From contig MPNW01000023.1 of assembly GCA_011800805.1 (NCBI GenBank), positions 82,593-146,592 on the forward strand: a stretch of 64,000 bases of DNA, in the 5' to 3' direction. Made by a program: the position numbers and the translations under genes. The notes beneath the pieces were generated by a model. It searched no databases and was not told the DNA's origin. It saw nothing but the letters and a program-made list of their open reading frames with translations. This DNA comes from Hirudo medicinalis (taxonomy: Eukaryota; Annelida; Clitellata; Hirudinida; Hirudinidae). Positions 21,810 through 35,900 of the stretch are shown piece after piece; the first letter of the stretch is position 1; each line of letters begins with the position of its first letter.

Positions 21810-24800
21810 TTAAACGGTCGCAATAAATGTCTGGCAAATAAGAAGTTGCATACTTTTGATAGGTTTATTATCACTGGAAGATGCATCCTAAAATTTAAAT
21901 TGCATCAAAATCAACATTCAAGCATCGACATTCACAATGGAGTTATGATTTGTTGATTTTGTATTCCAGAAAAAAATATAACCTTATTAATATGATTAAC
22001 ATCATTGAATGAGTTTGTTGGATCCAAATTGCCTGCTTCATACTTCAAGAGAGACTCAGATTGGCTTAAAATTCTCTTGGAACTATCTGCATAAAATAAA
22101 ATAAAATAAAATACATAAAAATTACTTCACGTTACGATGACATTTGACGAAACGGATTTTCCGAGTCCTTCATAGACATTTTACATGCACATCAGATGAA
22201 TGCAAGAACAACTGATCAGATGAATGCGACCTGCTGCTTCAAGTGGTTCTGAACTCAGATGCTCTGGTAGTTCCTGGTGCTGGTGCTCTGCAATACTTTT
22301 GGCTTGTTGAACTGCAACAAGATTTGCAAAGGTAATTTCAACAATCCCAAACAATATTTTTGCATATCATGTCCGAGTTATTCAGATGGAAATCAATTCT
22401 TAATTAGTTTGGTCCAAAGCCGACATGGCGTGCAGGTCGGCAGGATGGGTTACGTTCCTGCACACGGCGGTAATGGCAACGGTCGTAACGTGTCCTATTC
22501 GAAACCCAGCCCTTGGGAAGGAGCGCTATGTAAATGGTTAACAAAAAGTGCCTCTGATATGCTCTGCATGTATACATGTGGCGCTATATAAATGAACTAC
22601 ATTTACATGACACAATAATTAATTTGTTATTTTACAACCCAGAAGAGATTTCCTCAACATCACAATCAAGAAACTTTGGCATCAAATCACCACTGGTTTC
22701 ATGGATAGAATTTGGTGAGGTTTGAGCACATACATTTTTGATGAAAAGAAATGAAATGAACAAAAGTACAAATTCAAACAGCTTAATGGCAGAATAAGAT
22801 AAGATTATCGATGTTTAAATTTTTTGAGAACATGAATCTCATGGTTCTGAACCTTAAAGCAGATCAAAATCATCACACAACATCAAGACGACCAACCGAT
22901 CGTTCTAAACAACATTCAACCAGCAATAATAACAACAATGCAAACCTTCCCCAAACTCTTGTATATCGAGCAGAATTTTGCTGAAGTCACATTGAAATTT
23001 ACATGAATGTGCAACTTCTTCAAAGTGCCTCTTGCTGGCCACAAAATCCTGGAAAAATGAAGTCATTGAAGACTTAAGTTTTTAGTTGAAACAAAGAAAA
23101 CTAAATCACTTTGATGTCCGATCGAAGTGCCGCCGATTCCGAGTCCTTCAGGGAAGGTGCGCGATCCACTTTGGTCCTCAGATCTCTCGATTTTTGTTCA
23201 TATGAATCCAGCATATTCGCTGCATGATTTAAAATGATACAAAATAAATAAATCATACAAGCCAATAAAAATTAATTTTAAAACTCTACAACTTAATTTA
23301 TGTTACAAAACATCCTTCAATTTCTTACATGCCAACGACTTAGAGACATCCAGCTGTTTGATTAGTTCACTTTGTCTTTCAGCAAGTCTGAAGATCATAC
23401 AAACTCTCAATAGATACAAATTTTTAATGCATAGAAACAAAAATGCTAGACGTGCATCGTTTAAAAAACACACGCACGAACACAAGTCTAAGCCATCGAA
23501 GTATGCTTCGCATCAATTCGGACGATGGGGACTCGTAATTTGAATGCAATTAATTAAGATGAATATCAAAACCTAACAAACTACTGTCACTCAAAGTGCT
23601 GTTTATGGATGTTTTGATTCAATGCAATCTCACTGTTGCTGAAGTTCCTTGAAGACTTCATTTATTCTCTTGTATGACTTTTCCACTCGTTCATTAAAAA
23701 CAATTTTCAAGTGCACGAGGGAAGTGATCTGTCGTTGAAGTTCTTTGTGCGATTTCTCGAGTCCCACGTGAGGAGTTTTAGAAGTCCGAGCATTTGAAAG
23801 GTGCGTCGGTCTGTTCTCATTCTTATCTGGAAATTACAAATATTCTAAGTACTTTGTACAACTCGACCAACAATCTTAAAATGAATAGAAATGAATAGAA
23901 GTTATTAACACAATCATTGATTACTTTTCAATAAGTTATCCTTAACACCAAACTAAATCTCACAAAATGAGGATTTAATATCTTTAGCTACAGAAAAACT
24001 TGAAATGCCTCAAACAACTTTCAAATATTTCACTCAGAAATTTGTACATTTTTCAATGTTTTATTTGTCCAGTTTTTCTGACCTCAAAGAATAAATGCTT
24101 CACTTCAAAAGTTCCCAGTTATCACCAGTTAAAATTTCCAAATTTTCCATTTATTTAAAAAATAAAAATAGCAGAGTATTTGTTTAAATACATTATTAAA
24201 GTACTTAATAATTATTGGTTATTAAAAACTATGCATGCAATTACGGCTCCACAGACTCGGCAGCATAAATACGTGGCTATAAATGCTCAACTGCTAACTT
24301 GTATGGCTGACTTTCAGGATGCCATTATTTGCTTCATGCGCATCAATGCCGTTGGTTTCTTTTGAGTTGAGAGAATTTTGTGGCAACTGATCTTCTGAAG
24401 GCTTCTTCGCTGGTTTCTTCTTTAGCTTATTGACCGCACCCTTCAAAATTACATAGAAGCAAAATGAACTTCTTACTCGATGTGAATGCCAAACATTGAA
24501 AGAGAACTGAACGGACGGTCGACGCCGACAAAACTCGGAGATGTAATAATTTCTCGTAATAATATAAACCATCACTTCATTCTTAACGTGGAAACTTGTA
24601 ATAGCAAAAATATGAAACCAACCTTCGATGTCTGAGTCCAGGATTGAAGAGCATCTGCACCACCATCTTTAAAATATTTTCAGATTTTAATTGATAAATT
24701 TTATTTAATCCACACGAATGCAAAGTTATTCAACTCACTCTCCATTACGGCAGAAACGGTTTGCTCGACATTGTAATTGTAGTGCTCGAGAATAAGGACA

Positions 24801-25611
24801 ATGTCATTGGTGTTGGTGAAGTTTGGTACAAGCTGTCTCACTTCCCTCACCTTCCACAAAAGTATAAGTTAATGTCTATTTTCTCTTAATCAATGTGCAA
24901 TCAATCTTACCTCACCTTTGCAAAAAAAAAGTGTTCACGTATGAAATTATATAATATTATGCAGTATTACACAACTTATGACTCAAAAGTATCAACCACC
25001 ATGGATTTTATGAAATTAATTTCCAATTTTTATTAAGGCATAACTATTGAAAAAAAGATGTCATAAATAAAGCAAAACGAAGAAATCAACACTGAAAATA
25101 TGGCATGTTCTATGACCATCATCATCATCATCTGTTTGGAAATAATGAGCACCTCCAGCAATTTTAGGAATCATCCCCTTAATAATCACTTATATTCTTT
25201 TTACAAATAACTGCAAATAAATTTTGGTATTAAACATTTTCTATTGTCTTTATAATCAGCACATCTCTTGATCTATTACTTTATCATTTTGTTAGATAAA
25301 TAAATGACAATGCTGTCTTACATTCTAGAACATTAATGAAAATAGCACGATTACAATGCTATTTTTCATTTAAACAGTTAACATGACATCCCTAGAAAAA
25401 TTAGAATTAACTCACTATTAAAAGTCAAATGCTAATTTGCAGCTAATTATATGAAGATTTACAACAAATCATCATTCCATCAACTAATTTACTAAAGCAT
25501 CAACAATTATAGAGTAATTGAACACTTTTAATCGACCTAAGAGTACTTGCTTCAAAAACAAAACATGCTATTCCTTACCTTTTCTTTTAAGAGTTTATCA
25601 GAAAGAGCCAT
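21810..25611 (-). CDS. SPATS2: SPATS2/SPATS2L-like protein (DUF1387)
   Basis: Ten minus-strand exons join in phase: 25579-25611, 24739-24850, 24623-24666, 24299-24440, 23634-23826, 23329-23387, 23110-23219, 22946-23048, 21983-22086 and 21810-21887. They give 325 aa. The N-terminus (MALSDKLLKEKVREVRQLVP, residues 1-20, then TNDIVLILEHYNYNVEQTV) is a UBA-like fold typical of SPATS2. It is followed by ADALQSWTQTSKG, a Lys-rich linker (KLKKKPAKKP), and a coiled-coil region (EKSHKELQRQITSLVHLKIV, then KRINEVFKELQQ). The later KRHFEEVAHSCKFQCDF block also fits the family. SPATS2 proteins are cytoplasmic and RNA-associated, and the vertebrate paralogue SPATS2L is linked to stress and nucleolar responses; biochemical function is poorly known. 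This copy is shorter than human SPATS2 (about 545 aa) and lacks the long Ser-rich tail. An intron holds a SINE. Confidence 0.85.
22425..22605 (+). repeat. tRNA-derived SINE, copy 2 (in a SPATS2 intron)
   Basis: It shares GTTACGTTCCTGCACACGG, TATTCGAAACCCAGC (B-box-like) and the tail GTGGCGCTATATAAATG with the other copies. The orientation is antisense to SPATS2. Confidence 0.7.
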
Positions 25612-28317
25612 GATCTGTAACGTTCTGAAAAATTCACTCGTCGATTATAGCTTCTAAAAAAAAAAACGATTTGAGAGGATTAACACACAAAAATACAACA
25701 CTGAGCTGCTTGACAACCAGAAAATGTCTCGCTCAAACAATCGTTAGAACGTTGGCTTATTATTCAATCGCACTAGTTAAATCAACCAAGAATGAGCACT
25801 TGAAGGGAGCCTTTATTAATTAAACAATTAATTAACAAACAAATTAAAAATACAGGGACAATACAAAAATATATTTCTTCATCAAGTTATAAGATTGCTC
25901 GTAACTCTTTCAGAAAGAACCTGCTAATCAACTCTGCGGATATCAGCCAATACTAAAAAGCCGACACCTAAGCGGCCTGCTTACGTACACCAAGACTTTT
26001 CGGGAAAACTTCAATTTCTTTATCAAGATATAAAAATATTTTTTGAAATAGTTTTTCAAATGACTTTATTATATAAAGCTTCAAAATCCTAGCTTAAGCC
26101 GTCTAAATTATATTATTTTCTAAGGCATCAGAATGTATTTATTTAATATTAATTCATTTGATGTGCGATATCCTACTAGTAATTTTACCAAATGTATACA
26201 AATTCATTTACTTATTAATTAGTTTTCTAGATTTATCATTAAAGGCGTTCCACTTCAGTTTTTGAAAAACCAATTTTATAATCCGAAAGAAAATTTTAAT
26301 TCAAGAGGTCAAAAAATTTATAAACAGTATGCTTTTGATTAAATCGTGTATACAACTTTTCTTCTTTTGTTCCAGAAATTCATATAAGAGTTTCTTAGAG
26401 TCAAATAATTTCGAAGATTTTCGATTTGAAAATCTTAGTAGAAGAAAAGATTATTTATTTCTCTTTACAATATTCGACGAAAACTATCACATAGGTATTC
26501 TGACTTCCAATACGGATCATGTTAGAGGTTACATTACTATATTAATAACAGTAAACGATATAATAATTCTGATAGTTGACCGGCCTCCTAATGGAATGCT
26601 ACATAAACAGGCGTAATTCTTTAGTAACATCAATTTATTAGAAATTGGACGATGATGATTTACATCAGTAATACACGTTAACATTATCATACCAGATTTC
26701 AAATAAAGGAACGCCTGCAAGTAGCTGAATTTTATGCGGTCTCCAAAATTCCACTGTCCAGCATCTGCTTCTTTTTTTTCTGCATTTTACTTTTGATATT
26801 ATAACATTGTGAATAGTTGTAATATTTATTTTTTCTCGCAACCTAATATTTTTAGCTTTTCTTATTTTGTAATTTAATTAAATGCCCTAGCAATGTCACG
26901 GCATGATTCAGCAAACACATTCTTCATCTCCAATAACAGATGTCCATGTTCACCCGAATGCAGAAATTGAATAGATTACACTGATTTTAAATAATCTCAT
27001 GAACTCCAGTTGGGAATTTTCCAGAAAGTGATGAAAATCCAGCGAGTTGAAAATTTGAGTAACTGGCGTCCGTGAAAGGACTTCTTTTGAAGGAATATTT
27101 ACTCCATCCGGTGCATCACAATGGCACGTTATTGCCGTGCAAAATAGCTGAGGAAGGACGCAAGCTCTTGCTGGTCGGGGCTGCATCGAGAAGTCGCTAA
27201 AACATTTTTTCTTGGAATATTTCAGACCCCGGTTGCATCAATGACATCCTCAAGTTCTGAGTAAAAATGTGATGATGAATGAGCAGGATTATTATCTCCT
27301 GATGTCGGAGAGAGTGCATTAAACCAACACACGCCTTCGATATCTTACTGATAATCCATGGTTCTTTTAATTTGCTTAGAGGCCTCATTAATTTCGGAAA
27401 GGTGAGAATTATTGTTATAAAATTATTACCTATAACATTCAGATCATTATTAAGGGAAACTTAAGCATCATTTCTCAAATGAATTCTTGAATAACAGCTT
27501 TGCTCTCTTTTCTTGGTGGTTCATTTGCAGTTACGCTGGAGTGGATATGTTCCCAGAAAATTTCCAGTGATAAATTTCTACTAATAACTCTTCATTTTAT
27601 TGTTTGTCGCCATGTTTCTGATCATTTGAGGCCGATTTTGTGTAATTTGTTATTTATATCATACTTAAAATCACTTTATATCGCATAAATCTTCATATTT
27701 TTATTTAAAAAAAGGCTCATATAAAATATATTTGGTTTGAAAATATAAATCCGTTTCACAATCCTTCAGCCCAGTGACGGGCTGAGTTGGTTGGTTTCAA
27801 TTTCGTTCGAAATCTGTCAAGCAGTAAATCGTGTGAGTCGCGTGCCTCACAGCAATGAGTTTGTCTCCGAATCAACCTGTGTCCATGAAACTATTTTTAA
27901 ATCTCGCATGCCCAACCACACAAATCTTCATTTTCTTTGCAAATTGTTTGCGCACTCGCTCGAATTTAATCGATTTTTTGACTATTTGACGTGTCTCTAC
28001 CTGCTCATTTGAAGTTCACGATTTGTTTGTTCATTTGAAGAAATATTCGCTTGCAGAGGTAAAACAAGAAACTTATTTGTCAAAATTAATTAACTCCCCC
28101 TTAGAATATTAAGCGAATATTCAGAATTAAACCCATTTTAAATTGAACTAGAAATAAATGCATTTATAGAGCAATTCTTCGCTTAAGAACATTCACAAGC
28201 ACCATTGTAACTTATCGTTTTCCCAAGGGAGCCTGCGCTGCAAACACAGTCACCCTTCCATCATTCGTGGCTTCTTGATTTTCTGATCGCACAACGATTA
28301 TTATTCACGCTTTTGTG
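25612..28317. other. Divergent intergenic region between SPATS2 (-) and the repeated-module gene (+)
   Basis: Both neighbours start here and point outward, so their promoters should lie in this stretch. Open frames on the minus strand at 26950-27186 and 27197-27388 are in somewhat GC-richer DNA but lack motifs and splice support. The frame at 26329-26616 (+) is in AT-rich DNA and looks like chance. Confidence 0.4.
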
Positions 28318-31300
28318 ATGCCATTTTTAAGACATTACCAAATGATACTTGTTCAGAAGATGGCTGGCATCGTTGCCTCAACCTTGCGTAGAAAGGCTTT
28401 CCACAAGAAGTTGCCAGTAGACAACAGATATCAAATCGTCGAAACTCACATTTCTCAGAGTCCAGAATCTCACGGCTCCCCAAGTTCTCCCGGTTTTAAA
28501 GCTCGCATCGGAGCAGCCAGAGCTCCCAAGGGATCAAAACTTTGCCACGAAGACTTTTGGCCAGCATGCACCAGCCCTGACGTCATGACGATAGCATTTG
28601 CAACGTTCGAAACATTCGAGTGAGTTCTTGCGAATTAATCCAAGTAAATAAAAGTTGAAAGATGAATAACGCAACCATTACCGCCATTAGAATTTATTGT
28701 TTTTAATTTGATGTTCTTTATCGTTTATAATATTAGCGTTTTCATCGATAAAAATTTAATCTGATAGAATTCCGTCCTAACCGTCCTTTATTGAGGCTGA
28801 ACACGCTCATTTATTGAACATTAACTTCAATAATTGTGAACAAATATTGAATTTAAACTTTTTTCAGCACATTAATTCCCAAAGCGAACGCCTGGTTGCA
28901 AGAAAACCTGGACATTTATTTAATAAAATGTGAAACTGTGGAGAAAAAGGTCACAAAAGTGGAGGAAGTGACGACTGACAACTGCATGTTCATACCCAAG
29001 AATCACCACGCAGGGTATATCAAGGGACTCAGGTTCTGACTGCTCATGTTAACTTTTCATGTAACAAAAAAATAACACCATAATTTCAAGGGTTATAAAC
29101 TTCAAGATTAATTGAATTATATTGCTATTATAATTAAAATTAAATTATTAAATTATTAAATTCAAATTAATTATAATGATTATTAATTAGTTGCTTACAC
29201 AAGCTTACGAAGTTGTGCAAAACTTGAGTTTAACAGTGCCAAGGTAAAAACCTTGTAAACCAAATATTTCATCGAATTTTTAACCAACATGAAACTGAAA
29301 AATTGTTCAACTTATTGAATTTTTATTTTTTCGAAGTCCTGGTTTTAAGTTTTGTTTTTAGGGTTTTCACTCTTGTTCATATTTATACTATTACATTCGT
29401 AAAGAAAAGATGAAGATTACAAATTGTGAAAAGTAGCGTCAACTTATTATATTGCATGGAAATAAATAGAATTATTGTGTTGCTTCACATCAAACGTTGT
29501 ACTGCTTCTTAACTTCTGTTCATTCAATTTTCACATCTTTCAAGAAAACGTTTTTAATCGAATAAAGTTTCTAAAAATAAAAATTTATATCTATAAATAG
29601 ATTTATTAACGTGCTCAATTATTGGTCCATTTAAGGTTATGGTACGTGCACGTGTCAGGAGCCAGGAAAATGGCGCTAGAAAGCATGGCTCCAGCAGAGA
29701 TTGGTTACATGAATGTCATCCCGAAATGCCTCGATTCCTCTGGCAAGTACCCTGAATATGAGAACCTTCCTGAAACCTATGCAGCCATCAACGCGTATCT
29801 TGCTGAGGTACCACTGGAGGGTAATTGCATCTCGTTTCATACCTCTTTATTTTCCAATTTATTTCTATCATCTGAATTCTAAAACCTGTATATGTAAATA
29901 AATCAACAATGCATTTTTTTTATAAATTATTAATTGTAATAATCTTTAATGATTTATAATAATCTTTATTTAACATTATTCCGTTTGTTAATTATGTTAA
30001 AAAAATATGACATTGGAAAATCATTAATATTCGATGTCATTCGATTCCATTAATATTTATATTTATTAATATTAACCCGTAATTAACAATTATTCAATAA
30101 TTATTTACAAATAATTTACTATTTATGAAGTTTCTAAAAAAAAAAACCATTAAAATAAAACCTTTGATGAACCCTTCAACCAGTGCTTTTCAAATCTTTT
30201 GAAATTCAAACTTATTTGGAATTCAACTATTTTTAGCGTTCTTTCCACAGGGTGGCACAATTAATGTGTGGCTGATAATAATGTCTTCAGGGATCCGTAA
30301 AAGACGTTCGCACAAATGGGGGAAGGGACTAGAGTCCAAAGTGGACTTTTGTGGACAAGGGAGGGGGTTCAAGAGAATGTGGATGTTCCACAATGTGTGA
30401 GAAAATCGATGACAAATTGCGGATTTTCGCAAGGGGGAGGTTACGGGGTCAAGCCGAAAGTGGACTAATGTGGACAAAGGGGTGGCGGTTAATAATGAGC
30501 CAGTTTTTGCGGATGTGTTTTATGCATGACCCCTCATACAATAAAATCAGTGGTTTTTTAATTTAAATAAATAGATCATGACAAAGGTTCATTCAAAAAG
30601 CTATGATACACTCCAGACAGAAAAGATTTTTTTCTATGGAAACCAAACATCGCTGCTAAAGTGGATTGCAATGGAACGTCAACAATGCCTTAATTGCCGG
30701 ATAGCAAATAAGGGATGCCGAAAGCTTAATCAAGAAGACCTATTTAATCATTCAGTATTATTTCATTAGGTTAGGGGACCATTATTATAATTAAAATTAT
30801 TTTTGATGCTTTAAATGGCTAAAAATAACACCTTATAAATTTAATCTCACAATCATCTTGAACCAAACAAATGCATCAACTTTGTTGAGCACCGTAATTT
30901 CTAATTCATTCATTAAATAGATCAATTAAATATTTGAAAGCAAATGATTTGCAGTGGCTTTTAGTTCCCTGAACGTTTTTTTATTATCCCATTCAAGGCA
31001 AGATTGTAACCATAGAAACGGTGCCCTTAAAATTGTCAAGAAAGCAATGGAAAGGCCTGGAAATAAATCCAGACCAAACGTTTTTTCCTGACGAGTTCGT
31101 GAGGCACGTGCTCAACATAACACGGATCTATTTCCGCTACGGAGATCCCGAGGCTGAACTGATAGGTTGGTTTTGTGGTGAATTGCATAGTGGCACTCTA
31201 ATTGAACGCTCTTAAATGCAGGTGCCCAAGATTTTCTGCCAGACTTCGAAGGCCCTTCTGGTTGGAAAAGTTTGTACCAATCCTCACCTAGATATGGATC

Positions 31301-32968
31301 TTTTTCGACTGCCATGCAGAAAGTTAAGGAGTGGATACAAAGGACGAGTGTGAGTTGTGAATCACCTTACAAATCATTAAATAACAAGTTTAAGTTGCAA
31401 TTTGTCTCACAAACAGCACATCGCTGTAACCAATGTACAAACCTTGGAGGTGGTCTACAGGAAGCATCCAGGTTATCCCAATTTTTGTATAAATTGCAAC
31501 AAAATATTGAACCACATTTGCCATTCGTTACACTCAACAATTCATTCTCTTCACCCAATACTTCGATGTTGACTCAACCCCTTCTTGCAACTTATCATAT
31601 TAAAAAGATTTTACCATCTGACATGTAGGCATCGCTTGTTCGTGATATTTTGAGTTCAAGATTTGCATGGGGTTGCATCACACGGCATGAAAATATCAAT
31701 TAGGAGTTAAAGTTTAGTTTGAATAACTTGCATCGAAACAGGCAGCATTCACACGGGTCTAAACTTCTCAGAGAAGGTGGAAAGCTGCACAATGATTCGT
31801 TTCATCAGAGTGACGTACGTGAGGCCGAGCAACAGCGATTTCAGTGACATCAGCGCTTTTTACAGTCCACCCCCTAGCATCAGCTACAAGACTTTCCTTC
31901 CTGCCCCCATAAAAGTGGGGATGTGCAGGGGTTCGCCAGTCTACGAGAACCTCGGTTCGACCATCGAGAGAGCCAAGATGTGGCTTCGCTGCATCGGTAG
32001 GTGAAGCTATCGATTGTCATAAATATGTGGACACTTATTATAAGCAGCCGGAGAGATTGGAGGTTGTAATATGTCGGTCACATTCCGTGCTCGTACGAAT
32101 ATTTTGTCTTGTTTCATAATCACGCCTTGATTTGATTGATAAAATAAATATCGAAAAATTGTGAGATGATTTCATAAAAATGGAAGAATTGCAAAAGAAA
32201 AATATTTTTAAGCCGACAAACTCTCCCATTATTGAATTGATCCGCTACCATTTGCCGGGAAATTTAAAATCATTGTTAATTTCAGGAATACAATTTCTTA
32301 AAAATTAAATGAACGACAAATTCAGACAGCAAAGGTTTTTTTAAACTTAAGACACTGTTAGATCGGTCGAATGAAAGAAAACATAGTGAGAGTTTAAAGA
32401 ATTATTATTATTCTAAAATTCTGCAGAAATTAATCTTTGTGGTGAAAAATTTCAGAGAGGAGAATAATTGGGGTGGAGACGTTCTATCATCCGCTGAATT
32501 GCATCTGGCACAAGCAGGATGGTTGCGAAGGGACGGTGTTGAAAGGGGAGTGGACGACATCAGGGAGGTCTGACAGGCAGCACAAGAAGAGAAGGAAACT
32601 AGTGCATGTTATCAGGTTCTGCAGCAATTTTCGTTGGAAAGACTACAAACAATCCACATGATAAACAATAATGGAAAACAATTGCAAAGTCGTTAACGGG
32701 CGGAGCATTTTAAGGCCCTTTCGCTTGCCTTTTGACACGAAATTCTTTTAATTGGCGAAATTCAATAAATATAAAAATATGATAAATTCGTTTATTATGA
32801 AAGTGAAGAAAACTCACAAATGCGACAACATGAACGGTGTGATTTGAAACTTTCCAATTGCTTTTCAGGGTTTTTCTCGATGGAGACTTCATAGAACCTC
32901 CGGCCTATCTGCTGCCTCCTTCGCCGATGGTTGAAGAGGTTAACGACTGTACGTGCTCCCTCATGTGA
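28318..32968 (+). CDS. Unidentified repeated-module protein with C-terminal CaaX-like box
   Basis: Eight exons join in phase: 28318-28619, 28868-29032, 29636-29820, 30998-31165, 31222-31347, 31742-31996, 32456-32615 and 32869-32968. They give 486 aa. The ATG follows an in-frame tga at 28276. I do not recognise the family. A unit of about 90-105 residues recurs: a strand like 'IRhhYV' (LRLWYVHV ~155, ITRIYFRY ~258, IRFIRVTYV ~334, IRVFLDGD ~453), and Pro/Tyr-rich spacers. Next comes an 'hENLxxTIxxAxxWL' helix (FDTLIPKANAWL ~100, YENLPETYAAINAYL ~197, FSTAMQKVKEWI ~300, YENLGSTIERAKMWL ~383). The last element is 'I..(V/C)ET' (LIKCET, VTIET, GVETF). There is no signal peptide. RQHKKRRKL (~441-449) could be a nuclear signal. 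The chain ends C-T-C-S-L-M, so CSLM fits a farnesylation box. A splice at the gtacgt in 32949 would remove it. Role unknown. Confidence 0.75.
30331..30500 (+). repeat. Degenerate direct repeat, probable DNA-transposon relic
   Basis: Segments near 30331-30370 (AAAGTGGACTTTTGTGGACA) and 30458-30490 (AAAGTGGACTAATGTGGACA) repeat each other about 125 bases apart in a GC-richer patch, within the intron 29821-30997. No ORF with motif is present. The call as transposon-derived is inference from sequence style. Confidence 0.4.
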
Positions 32969-35900
32969 ACAGATGAATTCAATCATATCATGAACTAATG
33001 AATGACATAATTATCATCATCATCATCAACAACGACAGGAAGTGGCTGCATGAGTTGCAGGCGATTGATTTTCACACAAGCAGCAATGATTTCTAAGCAA
33101 TCTTTTTTGCTCTTCATTAGTTGTTACTTCTTGAATAAATTATCGTTTTCTATTCAGCCTCTTTTGTATTTTCAACTTCAGTGTTGTTGGAAGGTGAAAG
33201 GTTCTCGGTTCAAACAAAGCGGAAGAATTTTCTGAGGTATTATGGAAAATAAATGTAAGAAAGTATACTTTTTGTAGTTTGTGAAAATATTTTACTTAGA
33301 ACAAATAATGCAATATGGGAATATGCACAGATTTCCAGATTGAATAAGTTTAGAGTTGGTAATAATAACATTAATATTAATAATATTATAATATAGTGAT
33401 TAATATTAATAATAGTAGAAAATTAAACTGTTCATTCATTAAACATTTAATGAGAATAAACTCAATCGTGGAGTTTTTAATTGGAAAACATAACGCCAGA
33501 ACAAATGATTAAAATACTGTTTATAATAATAATTTACATAATGTAAATGTAAAAGGTAAGTATTGCTTATCATGAATTGAAAGTTTGATTATCCTATTTT
33601 TTTTTTAAATTTATGAAACACATGAAGCACATAAATATTGCGGGGATATTAAATAACATTTATTGCATTCGTAACTTATTCATCAAAGAAATATTTACTA
33701 CATCACCAGATCAAATTACAGTCATTTTGTGATGAAGTTAGAACATTATTAAAGTTTGGTTGCAACAAGGAAACTAACGATGTTAGATTAGAAGAGGGTT
33801 GTATTTGAATGAAGAATTAGGGTCCAACAACAATAATAAGATGCGACTATTTATTACCTATTGATCCTAATAAAATGTGAAGGCCAATTAAAAACAAATT
33901 TTGTCGACCAAGAAAAATTCAATTTCTAAACTCGAGCTATAAGCTATATATTTGGCCCACGACTAGGGGATGTTTGTACTAGTATACAATGTTTATAAGT
34001 TGGATGTGAATGGTTCAACTGTTGCGAAGATAGAATATCAGGAGGAAGAGCATTCCACACCCAGGAGTGGAAAGACCAATCAGCACGCTTCACAGTTTGA
34101 ATTCTCGGCACGAGAAGGAATCTTCTGAGATGAACGAGGAGAGAGCAGCATTGCCCTATGAAGTTAAATAAACTATTGAATTAATATTATAGCTATTTTA
34201 AAGGTTAATTTTAAGTGCTTAGCAAGTATGCATGGGATTTTATAGAAATAAAGAAAAAAAATTAATTTCACGTAATCACTGAAAATATGCTTACTTCACA
34301 AATATTTTCTGATGCTGTTGTGGCAATCGGTTGGCAGGTTAATTAAAGAATTGGACTGATGAATCTTAAGCCATTCAAACGTGTTCTTGAATATGGTAGA
34401 AAAGTCATAATGAGGGTGGTTACTAAAGTTTACTCATAATTAATAATAACTTTATAATTAATTGTAATCGAGGTGATTTTCCAGTGAAAGACAACATTCT
34501 CTGGTAGTTTCATCAGCAACTTTTGAAAGTACTAGTCAATAAAGGTAATAAAGTTGAAATGTTTTATTATCTTTTCACTTTAAGCTTTCTTCGTGTTATT
34601 AAGATATAATTCAAATTGAAATATTATTCAGATATTTGACCATTTGAAGTCGAGGAATTTTGTTCGCCTGAAGTTCAAGCTATTATTTCTTCAACTTGAA
34701 GAATCATAAACTCCACAAAATGAAGACTTCTGCTCGAATTGTAAACATTCTTTTAAATAAAATGGTTTTTATGGCAAGCAAAATAACTTGCCATACACAT
34801 TGCGATGGAAACGGCAACCAACTTTATTTGAGATATTTTTATTTTATTTGGGTTATTTTAAATTTTCGAATAATAGAATCGTTTCAAATAATCAATGCAT
34901 TTTTAATAAAAAATATTAAGCTATTTCCATGTCACACAGAGAATTAAATATAATCGGCTTAAAATTAAGCATTGTAACATCAAGAACTGACGAATATAAT
35001 TGTAATTATTTTAAATATTTAAATACTTCAAATTACTATATTTATTCTTTGGCTCCATAAATTTTTCAATTTATACCTGCTTGCTTTCACAGCTTGAGAT
35101 CCATGATTTTCCACTCATAAACAAAGAACCAATCAAAGACAGCGATGTCACAGCTGTTTCCATGGAAACCGGCAAATAACCGTAATGGAAATTATGCGAT
35201 GATTTCACAACGCGATATTAATGGATAAGCACGACTAATTCGCTTAAATCGATGGAGGAAATGTCATCGCATTACATATTCGGTTAGCGAATACAAGATA
35301 TTGTTGTTGTTAATGATGGCGATGCTTTGAACGATTTTATTGCGGCCATCATAGAATATGAGCCACGTCTTCAGTGCAGCAATTTTTAAGTTGATGAAAC
35401 GTTTCCGGACTTAACCTCCAAGTTAATGACAGTCATTTGTTGCACAAACGGTCACATCGCATATCATTAAGGTTGGACTCCTTTTCACCCTGTCATTCTT
35501 TCTCAGACACTGGAAAATGGCTAAAGACGCAACACAAACCTTTTTGAGATTGGCTAACACATTAAATTACAACTCGGACGTTTGTTCGGCTATGAATTTA
35601 CCCACATTGTTGATTTATCACCTCAGCTAAATGGAAAAGTGAATTAAGTTTTTAAAACAAATTTATCTGATGCTAGCAGACCTTTCACTTAGAAATCCGG
35701 AGTAAAAATAATGCATTTTCTACTCTCCTTTTGGAGCTTTCCTTAGCGAATCAACATTGATGCATAATTGTCATTAATTAAGTTGAAACACATAAATAGT
35801 TTGTTATTATTGCTGTATTTTGTTATTTGTTATTAATTGTTATATTTTTCAATATATTAAAAAAAATTGCTTGTTTTATTTTAAAAAGATTTATAACGAG

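Noticed and set aside
22640..22730. A minus-strand frame (LMPKFLDCDVEEISSGL, stop) considered as the last SPATS2 exon
   Set aside because: It lacks an acceptor in the required phase, while exons at 21983-22086 and 21810-21887 fit exactly.
26329..26616. Open frame of 95 codons (+)
   Set aside because: It lies in very AT-rich DNA, has no motif and no splice context, and overlaps another chance frame on the opposite strand.
26950..27388. Two minus-strand open frames in a GC-richer patch
   Set aside because: Composition is slightly suggestive, but there is no domain, no signal and no consistent exon structure.
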